Shown here in pieces: positions 16,425 through 25,328 of a DNA stretch of 64,000 bases. The DNA is from Chamaesiphon sp. 341R_metabat_111 (GTDB lineage Bacteria > Cyanobacteriota > Cyanobacteriia > Cyanobacteriales > Chamaesiphonaceae). The stretch spans positions 1-64,000 of the forward strand of contig JANXVE010000160.1 in the NCBI GenBank assembly GCA_025351825.1. The letters are read 5' to 3'. A program made the translations under genes and the position numbers. Position 1 is the first letter of the stretch; each line of letters opens with the position of its first letter. The notes below the pieces were generated by a model that was not told the DNA's origin, did no database searches, and saw only the letters and a program-made list of their open reading frames with translations.

Positions 16425-16667
16425 GAACATCATTATCCACGATCCCATTTCATCAACAATCGATCGAACATTATCATCTACGCACGATCGAACGTAATTC
16501 GATATTGGCTGGTGAGGTTGGGCGGGTTCGTTCGCAATTTCTGGAATTTAGCGATGATTTTTAGCATAAATCCACCCCTACAGATCCATGAGATCGGGTG
16601 ATAAAGCTCACAGCAAGCTGGGCATTTAAAAAATACACTAAATGGTACATGTAAAGTGACAAATCAG

Positions 16668-16916
16668 ATGAACAAAATCTCTACAGCTATAATTATATCT
16701 TCTATTATTATGTTCAGTTCTTTAATACATGCTAAACCTTCTCAAGCTGGGGTACGCTGTACTGAATCATGTGGAAGATTTGCAGCAGAGGTTTTCAGGG
16801 CGACCTATAACGTCGATCGTAATGATGATGGCTCTGTTAACGGATCTAACGGAACAGGATGGTTGTGGTTATTAGGAGGATTTGGATTGTTCGCTTGCTT
16901 TGGAAGTAAAGGCTAA
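16668..16916 (+). CDS. Small secreted protein of unknown function
   Basis: An 82-residue protein with a clear signal peptide (MNKISTAIIISSIIMFSSLIHA) and a short mature part with three Cys residues and a glycine-rich end (GTGWLWLLGGFGLFACFGSKG). A GTG at 16656 in frame would add four residues; ATG at 16668 gives a cleaner signal. The C-terminal hydrophobic segment could insert in a membrane or resemble WGxxG-type anchors. The gene is AT-rich, like the toxin region before it. Confidence 0.55.
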   Translation: MNKISTAIIISSIIMFSSLIHAKPSQAGVRCTESCGRFAAEVFRATYNVDRNDDGSVNGSNGTGWLWLLGGFGLFACFGSKG

Positions 16917-17103
16917 TGCAATAAATCAGCTTTATCATACAGCACTTACACCTATTGTGAGATATGGTCTAACGGCTGAAAGTGTTGCTGTAAGTGGGTT
17001 GTTTTTCAAATAAGTGTATTTCATAACAACCGGAAGTTCTTTATAGGAAATGTTTATGAAAAAACCGACAGAGAAAAAATTAAGTGCATCAAACAAAAAT
17101 AAT

Positions 17104-17134
17104 GCACGAGTCAAAATCAACTTCCAACTCGTGC
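17104..17134 (-). terminator. Rho-independent terminator of the transketolase-like gene
   Basis: On the minus strand GCACGAGT pairs with ACTCGTGC across 15 bases, followed by a T-rich run (ATTATTTTTG). It begins 19 bases after the stop codon at 17153. Confidence 0.75.
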
Positions 17135-17152
17135 GCCCCAGAACCTAATCTC

Positions 17153-19054
17153 CTAACCCACTAGCTTCTTAACCGCAGCCATAATTCCCACAGGATCGAT
17201 ACCCTGATGGGGGAACTGCTCCCACAGACCACCACAACCCTCGACGTGCGTACCGAGGTGATTGTAATTTGGCTTATAACCGCGCTCCAATAACTGCGAA
17301 CCGAAGCGACTGCCTAAACCAGTTTTGCGGTTGAAAGATTCGACGACTAATACCATTGGTGATTTACCAATTTTTGCCATCATCTCTTCATCGATCGAAT
17401 TCAATGTTGGCTTATTAATTAGACCGATATCAATGCCTTCTTGTTTGAGGCGTTCGACTGCATCTAGGGATCGATATAAGGCTTCACCAAAACTGACGAT
17501 ATAGCCTTGAGTTCCTTCACGAATTACTTCATCTTTACCGGAGACAAATTTATAGTCGCCGCCGAAGAAATCCTGACCATTTGTATCTAAAATCGCGGGT
17601 ACTTTAGAACGAGTCGAGAATACAAATCGCAAACCTGGATTGTGGAAAATTGTTTCCAAACAGGCGCGCATTTGATGGGGGTCGGCGGGGAAGTAGAGAT
17701 TGGTGGCAAAACCGTCGCTCAAACCATTATCGGCGAACATGTTGTTCAAACCGAAGTGACAGGTGTTGTCTGCCATATCGTCGATCCCAGAGTGGGAGAA
17801 GTGGCTGAGGACGTTGGAATTGTTCAACCGCGCCATCGTGATTTCGGAAATACACATTTCTAGGAACGCGCTGAAGGTGCCGAAAATCCCTTGTTTGCCT
17901 GCTTCCATGCCGAAACCAGCGGCGGCGGAGAAGTTACCGCGCTCCATGATGCCGGAGGAGATGAAGATGTCAGGATAGGCATCGTGAATCTTTTTCAGAC
18001 CGCAGGAGCCTTCGAGGTCGCTATCGATGACCTTGACTTTTTCGACGCGCTCCGCTGCGCTCATCCGTCCGAGGATGGCGACGGCGGCATCGCCAAAGAC
18101 GTTGCGGTTGGCATCCCATTTGTCGCTCGAACCCAGGAAGGTGTATTCATTCTTGGGTGCGACGATGCCTTTGAGGTGGTCGGCGGCGGCTTGTTGGCTG
18201 TGGGATTCGAGATATTCGATCGCTAGTTTGACCGAGATTACGTCGTGTCCGTGAGTTTGACCTTCTAAACCGACGATGCCAGGACACATGGGGCGATGAT
18301 TGATAATCGCGATCGGTCCAGCAGTATTGACAGCTTGACAGATTCGTGCATACAGGTCATCAATATCTTCGCCGTTGCCTTCGAGAACGTGCAAACCGTG
18401 ACCGAGTAGAGTTTTAGCGGTAGTTGTACCTTTGAGATAAGTGGACGGATGACCCGCGATCGTTACGTCATTATCATCGATAATCAGTTTGACATTGAGA
18501 TTCTGGGCGACGGCTAACCGTGCGGCTTCAGCGTCGTTACCTTCTTGCTGGGAACCATCGGAACCCAAGCAGAAAGCGATTTTATTCGGGTTCGCCATCG
18601 CTACACCGTTGACGTATGGCCACATGTGACCCAATCGACCGGAACTGAATTTCACACCAGGGGTAAAGCCGAGTTCGGGGTGTCCGGGTAAGTGGGAATG
18701 GGCGGCGCGGTATTCCATCAACCGTTCGGCGGGTAAGTCACCATTGAGGGTAGACATCAAGTACTGAGTCGCCACGCGGTGTCCGGCTTCATCGAAAAAG
18801 ATGGGGACGTATTTCTCCGCCGCGCCGCGAAAGAGGGCATCGAGAATCATTACTTCAGGTACGGTGTCAAATGGGCCACCTGTATGTCCACCCACGCCGC
18901 GCGCTGCACCTGTGGCGGTGAAAAAGACGATCGCATCGCGACAGAGTTGGATATTGGCAATCAGGGTCGCTTTTTGTTCGGGAGTTAGTGCGGGCTTGCT
19001 GGCATCGAGGCTGATGCGCTGGTACTTGGTAAGATCGATCGGAAATGTAGTCAT
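17153..19054 (-). CDS. Transketolase-like thiamine diphosphate enzyme
   Basis: The 633-residue protein has the three-domain transketolase layout. The TPP-binding part shows GSDGSQQEGNDAEAARLA with a downstream NDVT; the pyrimidine domain contains ISSGIMERGNFSAAAGFGMEAGKQGIFGTFSAFLEMCISE; and a C-terminal transferase domain ends in VVESFNRKTGLGSRFG and GLWEQFPHQGIDPVGI. Early motifs GGHTGGPFDTVPEVMILDALFRG and LGHMWPYVNGVAMA differ from the Calvin-cycle enzyme, so this is probably a separate branch rather than the main tktA. The substrate is unknown. A terminator follows. Start ATG at 19054. Confidence 0.85.
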   Translation of the reverse strand: MTTFPIDLTKYQRISLDASKPALTPEQKATLIANIQLCRDAIVFFTATGAARGVGGHTGGPFDTVPEVMILDALFRGAAEKYVPIFFDEAGHRVATQYLMSTLNGDLPAERLMEYRAAHSHLPGHPELGFTPGVKFSSGRLGHMWPYVNGVAMANPNKIAFCLGSDGSQQEGNDAEAARLAVAQNLNVKLIIDDNDVTIAGHPSTYLKGTTTAKTLLGHGLHVLEGNGEDIDDLYARICQAVNTAGPIAIINHRPMCPGIVGLEGQTHGHDVISVKLAIEYLESHSQQAAADHLKGIVAPKNEYTFLGSSDKWDANRNVFGDAAVAILGRMSAAERVEKVKVIDSDLEGSCGLKKIHDAYPDIFISSGIMERGNFSAAAGFGMEAGKQGIFGTFSAFLEMCISEITMARLNNSNVLSHFSHSGIDDMADNTCHFGLNNMFADNGLSDGFATNLYFPADPHQMRACLETIFHNPGLRFVFSTRSKVPAILDTNGQDFFGGDYKFVSGKDEVIREGTQGYIVSFGEALYRSLDAVERLKQEGIDIGLINKPTLNSIDEEMMAKIGKSPMVLVVESFNRKTGLGSRFGSQLLERGYKPNYNHLGTHVEGCGGLWEQFPHQGIDPVGIMAAVKKLVG

Positions 19055-19311
19055 AATTTATTAGTTAGATATTATGTTGTGAAAAATGCTTTTATACGAC
19101 TGGGCTGGATTCCAGCGGTGTAATTATTCGATCGCTGCGTCCAGTTTATCACCCGAAGGATCGAGACTTGTGCCGACTTGGATGGGACGATCGAGCTAGA
19201 TATTTGGGTCCGATCGATCCAGGCAATAATGTTATGATGTTTTTTCGGCTCGTAACCTACATCAGTCGTGGTTACTTGCAGACTACTTTCAAGCTATATT
19301 GAGGACGATCG

Positions 19312-20352
19312 ATGGTTGCTGCATCTGATTCTATTACCGATCTCGACATTTCAGCGGCTCTAGAGATTAATCCCGATTTGAATTTTGATTTACCCGATCC
19401 CGACGATGAAGCTGTAGACGATTTTAATTTTCGTCAACGGGTGGATGAAGCCTGGACTGTGTGCGACAGATTCGATTTGCAAACCGAGATTTGGCGAGGG
19501 CGGATCCTGCGGGCAGTGCGGGACAAGGAAAAGAAAGGCGGCGATGGACGCGGACAGGGTTTTCTTAACTGGCTCAAAGATCGGGAACTGAGCAAAAGTC
19601 AGGCGTATTCGTGGATCGAGCTGGCGAATAGTGCCGATACCCTGATGGAAAATGGAGAACTATCTACCGCTGCCCTGAGAAATTTTAGTAAACGTGCATT
19701 TGTCGAAACGGCGAAATCATCGCCGGAAGTGCAGCAATTAGTTACTGATGCAGCGGAGCGGGGCGACCATATTACCCGCCGTGAAGTCCGACAACTCTCA
19801 GATGAGTGGATGGCGATGAGTTCGGATCTAATTCCTGATGAAGTCAAGGAACAAGCGGCATCTGGAGCGACTCCACCGCGTTTTATTGCGCCTTTAGTCC
19901 GTGAAATGGAAAAACTACCCGAAGCTCACCAAAATGCGATCAGGGACGAAATAGCTGCCAATCCCGACCTTGATAATATTAAGTTAGTTACTAGCAATGC
20001 TCGGAGCCTGTCTAAATATCTCGATGCTGGCGCACAGGTGCAAGTATTGAATGATTCTAAGGTCGATCTGCCGATGGCATTGGAAGAAGCGATGCGGGTG
20101 GGATGTCTGCCTGTGGCTGCTGATGTGCTCAAGCAAGCCGCTCAGTTGGAGCAGACGATGACTAAGTTCTATCTGACTTGGAAACGGTTGGGGAGTCTGG
20201 TCGATCGATTGTACGTTGATACTGGTGCTAGTACACCTAATCTTCGATCGCTCATCGCCTGCGTTGAGCGGTTGTCTAGTGAAATTGTAGAGGTGCCGTT
20301 GGATGATAGTGGCGAGAACTCAATTCGGTTACGGGTAATGAAAGGGGAGTAA
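19312..20352 (+). CDS. Conserved cyanobacterial protein of unknown function, DUF3102-like N-terminal part
   Basis: A 346-residue soluble protein. Its N-terminal half (EIWRGRILRAVRDKEKKGGDGRGQGFLNWLKDRELSKSQAYSWIELA) resembles DUF3102 proteins of phages and plasmids, with a predicted helix-turn-helix at about residues 90-110. The rest is helical and acidic, with no catalytic motif that I recognise. DNA binding is plausible but inferred. It is transcribed away from the transketolase-like gene. ATG at 19312 is the only sensible start. Confidence 0.6.
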   Translation: MVAASDSITDLDISAALEINPDLNFDLPDPDDEAVDDFNFRQRVDEAWTVCDRFDLQTEIWRGRILRAVRDKEKKGGDGRGQGFLNWLKDRELSKSQAYSWIELANSADTLMENGELSTAALRNFSKRAFVETAKSSPEVQQLVTDAAERGDHITRREVRQLSDEWMAMSSDLIPDEVKEQAASGATPPRFIAPLVREMEKLPEAHQNAIRDEIAANPDLDNIKLVTSNARSLSKYLDAGAQVQVLNDSKVDLPMALEEAMRVGCLPVAADVLKQAAQLEQTMTKFYLTWKRLGSLVDRLYVDTGASTPNLRSLIACVERLSSEIVEVPLDDSGENSIRLRVMKGE

Positions 20353-20465
20353 ATCTGTAGGTTGGGTTGAAGAATGAAACCCAACAGCCACACCAACATC
20401 ATAGAAATGTTGGGTTTTCTCCAGTGGGAGACGCTCCGCGAACGATGCTCAACCCAACCTACCCA
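20353..20465. repeat. GTTGGGTT family, copies 2 in inverted array
   Basis: A full unit at 20353-20388 starts at the stop codon of the upstream gene. A second, inverted arm pair with an inserted CTCCGCGAACG segment runs from 20409 to 20462 (GTTGGGTTTTC ... CTCAACCCAACCTACCC). Together they can fold into a larger hairpin. Confidence 0.8.
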
Positions 20466-20575
20466 AAAAGATTTGGCTACCCACTGGGTATTCAGGAATC
20501 GATCGATGAAAGCGTTCTGGTGAATTGTTTGCTTGACGACTATATATATCCCTTTTATAGTGAGAGTAGTTGTTA

Positions 20576-20788
20576 TTGAGCAAATTAAAAGTGGGACGAA
20601 AGAAGCTAGATCGCCAAGAATTTCACGCACGAGTAGCACCAGAAACGGTCGATCGACTCAAAAGTTTAGCCTCATCGTTAGGTTATCAACACGGCGGACA
20701 AGGTTCGATCGCTCAAATCTTAGATGCGGTAGCTCAAGGTAAAATCATCTTGGTACCAACAGAAAAAATACTCAGCAACTTAAAATAA
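20576..20788 (+). CDS. Small conserved protein, possibly ribbon-helix-helix-like
   Basis: A 70-residue basic protein with DRQEFHARVAPETVDRLKSLASSLGYQHGGQGSIAQILDAVAQGK. The strand (EFHARVAPET) followed by two helices recalls ribbon-helix-helix DNA-binding proteins, and similar small proteins occur in many cyanobacteria. TTG at 20576 lies nine bases after a GAGAG site at 20562-20566; TTG at 20570 and GTG at 20591 are alternatives. DNA binding is an inference. Confidence 0.6.
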   Translation: MSKLKVGRKKLDRQEFHARVAPETVDRLKSLASSLGYQHGGQGSIAQILDAVAQGKIILVPTEKILSNLK

Positions 20789-20830
20789 ATGGGATATAAT
20801 TAAATAAATTAGTCGAGCACTTTAATCGAA

Positions 20831-21088
20831 ATGCAAACCGAACTGGAACAAGTCCTCGCATCCATCTCCGATCTCAAAGTATCCATCTCCGATCTCAAAA
20901 CTGACTTCAGAGATCTCAGAGCAGAAGTAAAAGCTGATATCAAAGAAGCCAAGATAGATGCCAAGCTTTTCGATACTAAATTCAACTACTATCAACAAGC
21001 AACTCAATGGGTGATTGTCCTGGCATTTACCTTGATTGTGGCGGCAACAGCAATCACGATCTTCTCCAGTGTTTTTGCTTTCAGATAG
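20831..21088 (+). CDS. Small coiled-coil membrane protein
   Basis: An 85-residue protein: a heptad-rich N-terminal half with a repeated ISDLKVSISDLKTDFRDLRAE motif (a coiled coil), then one membrane helix (VIVLAFTLIVAATAITIFSSVF). Such DUF1640-like or bZIP-like small proteins are frequent in cyanobacteria; the function is not known. The two near-identical TCCGATCTCAAA units at 20865 and 20886 suggest that the coil grew by internal repeat. A terminator follows at 21105. Confidence 0.6.
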   Translation: MQTELEQVLASISDLKVSISDLKTDFRDLRAEVKADIKEAKIDAKLFDTKFNYYQQATQWVIVLAFTLIVAATAITIFSSVFAFR

Positions 21089-21104
21089 ATAGCTACCCAC
21101 AATC

Positions 21105-21144
21105 AAAAAGGTCGAGGGAGAAAACTTTTCTCACTCGACCTTTT
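21105..21144. terminator. Two-way terminator between a small membrane protein gene and pilQ
   Basis: AAAAGGTCGAGGGAGAAAA pairs with TTTTCTCACTCGACCTTTT (one mismatch) with almost no loop. A-run and T-run ends allow use on both strands, as expected between convergent genes. Confidence 0.85.
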
Positions 21145-21177
21145 AAAGATATTTAGAAAATCACACTAACTGTAATT

Positions 21178-23376
21178 CTATTTTCCGAGCATCAATCTCG
21201 TATCAACTCCAGGCGTGTAGTTAACTTGACCTTTGCTATCGTTGAGGATTTGAGGTGTGAGTAGAACTACGACTTCTTGACGCTGGCTAGACTTGTTGGT
21301 GCTGCGGAACAGCGCACCGAGGATGGGGATATCACCGAGGATTGGCACCTTGGAGACACTGGTTCGATCGGATTCTTGGATGATTCCCGATAGAATCAAG
21401 GTTTGACCATCCCGCAGACGAATTTCACCAGAGTTCATCGTCCGTGATTGCAACAGGGCAATGTCCCCATCTGGGGTGGTTACAGTGCTACCGATAGAAG
21501 ATACAGTAGGTACTACCCCAACGGAGACATAACCATTGTCATCGATCCGATTGACCAAGATATCCAGGCTCAAACCAGCTTGCTTGATGATTGGCTCTTT
21601 GGTACTTGTGGTCGCACCTGTGCCCGCAACTGAGTTGATTTTGAATCCACCAAATACATCTTGGGTCAGATTAACAGTAGATTTTTGACCTTCTTGAACT
21701 ACTAATGTAGGATCGGTCAAGATCTTGCCATTACCGCTGATGATTTGAGCTTGGAGGGTGGATAAGAACTTGCTAGGAACCTGATAGTTTGTAGGTAATG
21801 CGTAAGTATTGGTCTGGAGTGTTGGGACGGCAGTATTATATTTCGCTAGTGTGGCAGGGGTCGTTATGACGGCGGGTGTCGCTGGGATGAAAGGTGTAAG
21901 TTGACCCCCCGCAGCATTGAACGTCGCTGCGCGCTCAGGTTGTGCAGGCGTGATTACCGCAGGTATCGCTGGGGTAAGTACTCCTCCAGGAGCAACAAAT
22001 TGACCTGTTGTTTCGCTAACTCTATAGCCAGTATCAGCAGCCTTAAATTCAGTTACGCCAGGGAGATAAGGATTAGATTCAGTTCCAAAGCTAGGGCGAG
22101 GAACATTACCCTGCCCGCTGATAACAGGCAATCCACTTAGAGGATCGGTGATGGTGTTGAGACCAGTTTGAGAACTCAAACCGCCATTCGGTTGATAGTC
22201 ACGGAACGTTCCACTACCGCCAGGTAAGCTAAGTGCGCCAGTGGGAACACCATTGATTAGATTATTGATCTGACCATTGCTTGCAGGAGTGGAGCCACCA
22301 TAGTTGTAAGCTGCGGCACCTTTGTCAACTGAGAGGAAACCATCACCAACTTTGAATGACAAGCTATTGCTGAGAAGATCGGCGTTGGAAAGGTTGACAT
22401 CAACGATCTTGACGTTGAGGGCAACTTGACGACGACGGGCATCTAATCGAGTGATCATTGCCGAAGCAATTTCTACCTTGCGCGCTGTACCAACCAAAGT
22501 GATTGAGTTAAGACGTTCGTCAACGTTGACAGCCAGACCACGTAGTAGGGTCGGTGCATTCGCAGTGGTGATACTGGTAATACCAACTTGGATCGATTTT
22601 TTGATGCTGGTTTGGCTTACTTCACCTATCTTGAGAGACTCTGATGTAGTTGTCTCTTGAGGGAGTCTGGCTTCCGCACCTTGAGCTGCCAAAAAGGCAG
22701 CAGCAGAAGGAGCAGAAACTTGGTTGACTCTGAGAGTACGGACGACGTTTTCTTGAATTGAGTCAGGTAGTTTTGGCCCGACAAAAACAGTCCTGCCAAC
22801 CCGAACGGCTTCGTAACCACTGAGCTTGAGGACATAGTTAAATGCACTCTGGACTGGCTCATTGCGGAGATTGAGCGTGATTTTTGGTTCAGCTTTGGCT
22901 GCACTACCTGCGGCTGTTGCGTTATTTTTATCATCAGGATTGGTTGCCATATAAGCCAAATTCAGACCAGCAGTTTGGATCAGGCTTTCTAATACTTCCC
23001 GAATTGGCGCATCTTTCAATACCAATTTAGAAACGTTCTTATCGCTGCCCAAATTGACAGTATTGGAGGTGATCGCATCTAAGTTAGAGACGCTGATATC
23101 TCCGACTGGTGGTGCAATCGCACGAGGCATATTAGGACTTGCTAGTCCTACGCCAGGAGTTGGGGTGACACCATCGATCGTGATCCGAGGATTGGGAACG
23201 AGGGGTTGTTGCGTTGGGGCTGGGGGTGGTGGAGGTGTTTGGGAAATTAGATTGCTGAGGGGGTTTTTGGTGTCTGTTTGAGCAGGTTCGGCTGCTGCGT
23301 TGACATTAGTTGCTGATAGTGCGGCAACTGCGCTACCCATGACAATACTTGTAATGATATTTCTACGTTTGCTCAC
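21178..23376 (-). CDS. pilQ: Type IV pilus secretin PilQ
   Basis: PilQ forms the outer-membrane ring through which the pilus passes. The 732-residue protein has a signal peptide (MSKRRNIITSIVMGSAVAALSATNVNA), a Pro-rich stretch, an STN-like/N domain (KLVLKDAPIREVLESLIQTAGLNLAYM), secretin N-domain repeats (RRQVALNVKIVDVNLSNADLLS), and the secretin core ending in LRDGQTLILSGIIQESD, KVPILGDIPILGALFRS and EVVVLLTPQIL. Long low-complexity inserts lie at about 340-500. I see no N-terminal AMIN domain, which PilQ often carries. GTG start at 23376 with GGAG upstream. It is the last gene of pilMNOQ. Confidence 0.93.
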   Translation of the reverse strand: MSKRRNIITSIVMGSAVAALSATNVNAAAEPAQTDTKNPLSNLISQTPPPPPAPTQQPLVPNPRITIDGVTPTPGVGLASPNMPRAIAPPVGDISVSNLDAITSNTVNLGSDKNVSKLVLKDAPIREVLESLIQTAGLNLAYMATNPDDKNNATAAGSAAKAEPKITLNLRNEPVQSAFNYVLKLSGYEAVRVGRTVFVGPKLPDSIQENVVRTLRVNQVSAPSAAAFLAAQGAEARLPQETTTSESLKIGEVSQTSIKKSIQVGITSITTANAPTLLRGLAVNVDERLNSITLVGTARKVEIASAMITRLDARRRQVALNVKIVDVNLSNADLLSNSLSFKVGDGFLSVDKGAAAYNYGGSTPASNGQINNLINGVPTGALSLPGGSGTFRDYQPNGGLSSQTGLNTITDPLSGLPVISGQGNVPRPSFGTESNPYLPGVTEFKAADTGYRVSETTGQFVAPGGVLTPAIPAVITPAQPERAATFNAAGGQLTPFIPATPAVITTPATLAKYNTAVPTLQTNTYALPTNYQVPSKFLSTLQAQIISGNGKILTDPTLVVQEGQKSTVNLTQDVFGGFKINSVAGTGATTSTKEPIIKQAGLSLDILVNRIDDNGYVSVGVVPTVSSIGSTVTTPDGDIALLQSRTMNSGEIRLRDGQTLILSGIIQESDRTSVSKVPILGDIPILGALFRSTNKSSQRQEVVVLLTPQILNDSKGQVNYTPGVDTRLMLGK

Positions 23377-23483
23377 TTTTTAGATCTCCTATTCCAGGAA
23401 AATATTTACGGGGTTTAATTTAATCACTAGCGATCGATTAGTGTGATTCTTGATGATAGAAGCGACACTAAACTATTTCTAGC

Positions 23484-24257
23484 TTACTTTTTAGGTGGGG
23501 GTGGGGGTGGAGCGACAGCCGCTTGTTCGGCTGAGTTCATCGGAATTATGGCTTGAATTTTGAAGGAAGTTTGGATTGCTGCTTCAGGTGCGGGAATGAT
23601 TTTTCCTTGAGCGTCTACGGCAATCTTTTGATTTCCTTTGTCTACATCCGCCTTAAAATCTTTGACAATCAGCAGTTGATCCAGTCGTTCGATCGTGCGT
23701 AAGATCGATTGAACCTGTTCAAAGTTGCCTTTGACAGCAATACTCACTCCTTTGCGTTTGATTTTGTTATTGAGTCCGGCACCAAGTGAGCTGTCTGTGA
23801 CAACAGCGGCACCACTACTACCGCCACCAGCTACAGGTGCATCTGGCGAGAACTTCTGGAGTTCTCCTTGGCGGATATTTACTAGTTTGTTGAGATCTAG
23901 TAGTAGGGTGTCCAGCTTTTTATCACTGGCAAATAGTCCCATGACTACTTGTTTTTGGGCGTTGGCTCGATCGAGACTCTGTTCGGCAACCGCAATTTTT
24001 TTAGCGTTGTCTTTGCGCTGCTGAATTTGATTTTGAGTTTCAGATAGCTTGGTTTCTAGTTCCTGATTTTTCGCCAATTGCGGTTGCAAGGAGGTGGCAA
24101 TAAAGTATCCAGAAATACCAATACCGATGACGGAAATACCGATCCCAACGATCGCCGGACTAAAGGTAATCCCAAATACTGATGGATATGTTGGTGCAGA
24201 AATAAAGGATGTATTACTAACCAAATCGCTTTCAATTAAATCGCTGTTATATGTCAT
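23484..24257 (-). CDS. pilO: Type IV pilus inner-membrane alignment protein PilO
   Basis: PilO (257 aa) forms a periplasmic heterodimer with PilN that links PilM to PilQ. It shows one membrane helix (SPAIVGIGISVIGIGISGYFIA), a coiled coil (QNQIQQRKDNAKKIAVAEQSLDRANAQKQ), and a ferredoxin-like C-terminal part (KRKGVSIAVKGNFEQVQSILRTIERLDQLLIVKDF). It ends in a Pro-rich tail (APPPPPPKK). The start ATG overlaps the pilN stop by four bases, so the genes are translationally coupled. Confidence 0.9.
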   Translation of the reverse strand: MTYNSDLIESDLVSNTSFISAPTYPSVFGITFSPAIVGIGISVIGIGISGYFIATSLQPQLAKNQELETKLSETQNQIQQRKDNAKKIAVAEQSLDRANAQKQVVMGLFASDKKLDTLLLDLNKLVNIRQGELQKFSPDAPVAGGGSSGAAVVTDSSLGAGLNNKIKRKGVSIAVKGNFEQVQSILRTIERLDQLLIVKDFKADVDKGNQKIAVDAQGKIIPAPEAAIQTSFKIQAIIPMNSAEQAAVAPPPPPPKK

Positions 24258-25324
24258 GGCTTGATCACCTGCTGTTGTTGAAGACTTTTGAGTCGAGCTA
24301 CCAAACCGACAGCACCTTTGCGTTCTAATTCGCCCATCAGGTCTGCCGCAGGGATGCGTTTGAGGGTAGTTTGAATTTTGTATTCAACTAGGCGCACTTC
24401 TAGTTTCTTTTGCTTAACGGGGACAATTGGAGTACCCGTCGCTGTAACTGTGGCGGCTGGTTCCGCTGATACGGGTTTGATCTGCTCGACAGACATCGGT
24501 GCCATCATGCTCGTACTGAGCAATTGGGTTTCGTCAGGGTTGAAGAAAGCTGATTGCTTGAGCGTCAAGATGAAGTTGTTGACTTCATCAAAGGATTTGG
24601 CGGTGCCAGTAATATCTAGCTTGGTAGTCGGTACATCGGCGGCTAGTGGAGCTGCTGGGGCGACTGGAGCTGCGGCTTTGGTTCCAGGGAACTTGGCTGC
24701 GATCGAATCTTCCAATGTTGGATAGGTTGTGATGCCGCCTGATGCTGCTGGAGTAGCTGCTGGTGCCGGAGTCGCTGCTGGTGCTGGAGTTGCCGCTGCG
24801 CCTGGTTTGGCTTCAGGATTGGGAGGAGTGGAAATCTTTGCTGCCAATCCGCCGCTGGGTGCTGGAGCTGCCGCAGGTGCTGCTGCTACTGGAGCAGTGC
24901 CTTTGACCTCGGTTTGAACGACACTAGCAATCTGCACGCCTTGGGGAATACTTTCCCGCAAGTCTTGGAGCACAGCAGACCAGGGTTGAATCTGGTTAAA
25001 GACGCTGGCAAAAGATTGACTTTCGTCAGTGACTTGGGCTACTTTGCCATTGATTTCGGCTAGCCGTGCGTCTTGAGCTTTGAGGCTGCCTAGTTTTGCG
25101 TCTAGATCCTTTTGTCTAGCTTCGAGTTTGGTGGTTTGGTCGCCTAGCCACCACCAACCGCCGCCAGTGGCAAGCAGAGCCAGTGCGGCAATGCCTACAC
25201 CGACAAACATTGGTATTTTGCTATATTTGCGGGGGGCAATGGATGTCTCCCCACTAAATTCAGTTGGCTGGTCTGTTTGGAATTCTGCCCGTTCGCGCAG
25301 TAAATTGATATCGATACTGTACAT
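24254..25324 (-). CDS. pilN: Type IV pilus inner-membrane protein PilN
   Basis: PilN (356 aa) begins with the conserved INLLRERAEFQ motif that binds PilM. A membrane segment follows (FVGVGIAALALLATGGGWWWL), then a coiled coil and a beta domain (GIDITGTAKSFDEVNNFILTLKQSAFF). It is unusually long: a linker of about 70 residues (145-215) consists of Ala/Pro repeats (PAPAATPAPAATPAA type), which also makes the local DNA GC-rich. Start ATG at 25324, only four bases after the pilM stop. Confidence 0.9.
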   Translation of the reverse strand: MYSIDINLLRERAEFQTDQPTEFSGETSIAPRKYSKIPMFVGVGIAALALLATGGGWWWLGDQTTKLEARQKDLDAKLGSLKAQDARLAEINGKVAQVTDESQSFASVFNQIQPWSAVLQDLRESIPQGVQIASVVQTEVKGTAPVAAAPAAAPAPSGGLAAKISTPPNPEAKPGAAATPAPAATPAPAATPAASGGITTYPTLEDSIAAKFPGTKAAAPVAPAAPLAADVPTTKLDITGTAKSFDEVNNFILTLKQSAFFNPDETQLLSTSMMAPMSVEQIKPVSAEPAATVTATGTPIVPVKQKKLEVRLVEYKIQTTLKRIPAADLMGELERKGAVGLVARLKSLQQQQVIKP

Positions 25325-25328
25325 ATTT

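Noticed and set aside
16935-17120. A 61-residue minus-strand frame
   Set aside because: It spans the terminator of the transketolase-like gene and has no protein-like pattern.
20169-20639. A 156-residue minus-strand frame
   Set aside because: It overlaps the end of the DUF3102-like gene, a dispersed repeat and a small gene; residues look random.
24378-24917. Antisense frames of 62-115 residues over pilN
   Set aside because: They mirror the Ala/Pro-rich, GC-rich linker, which has few stops on any frame.
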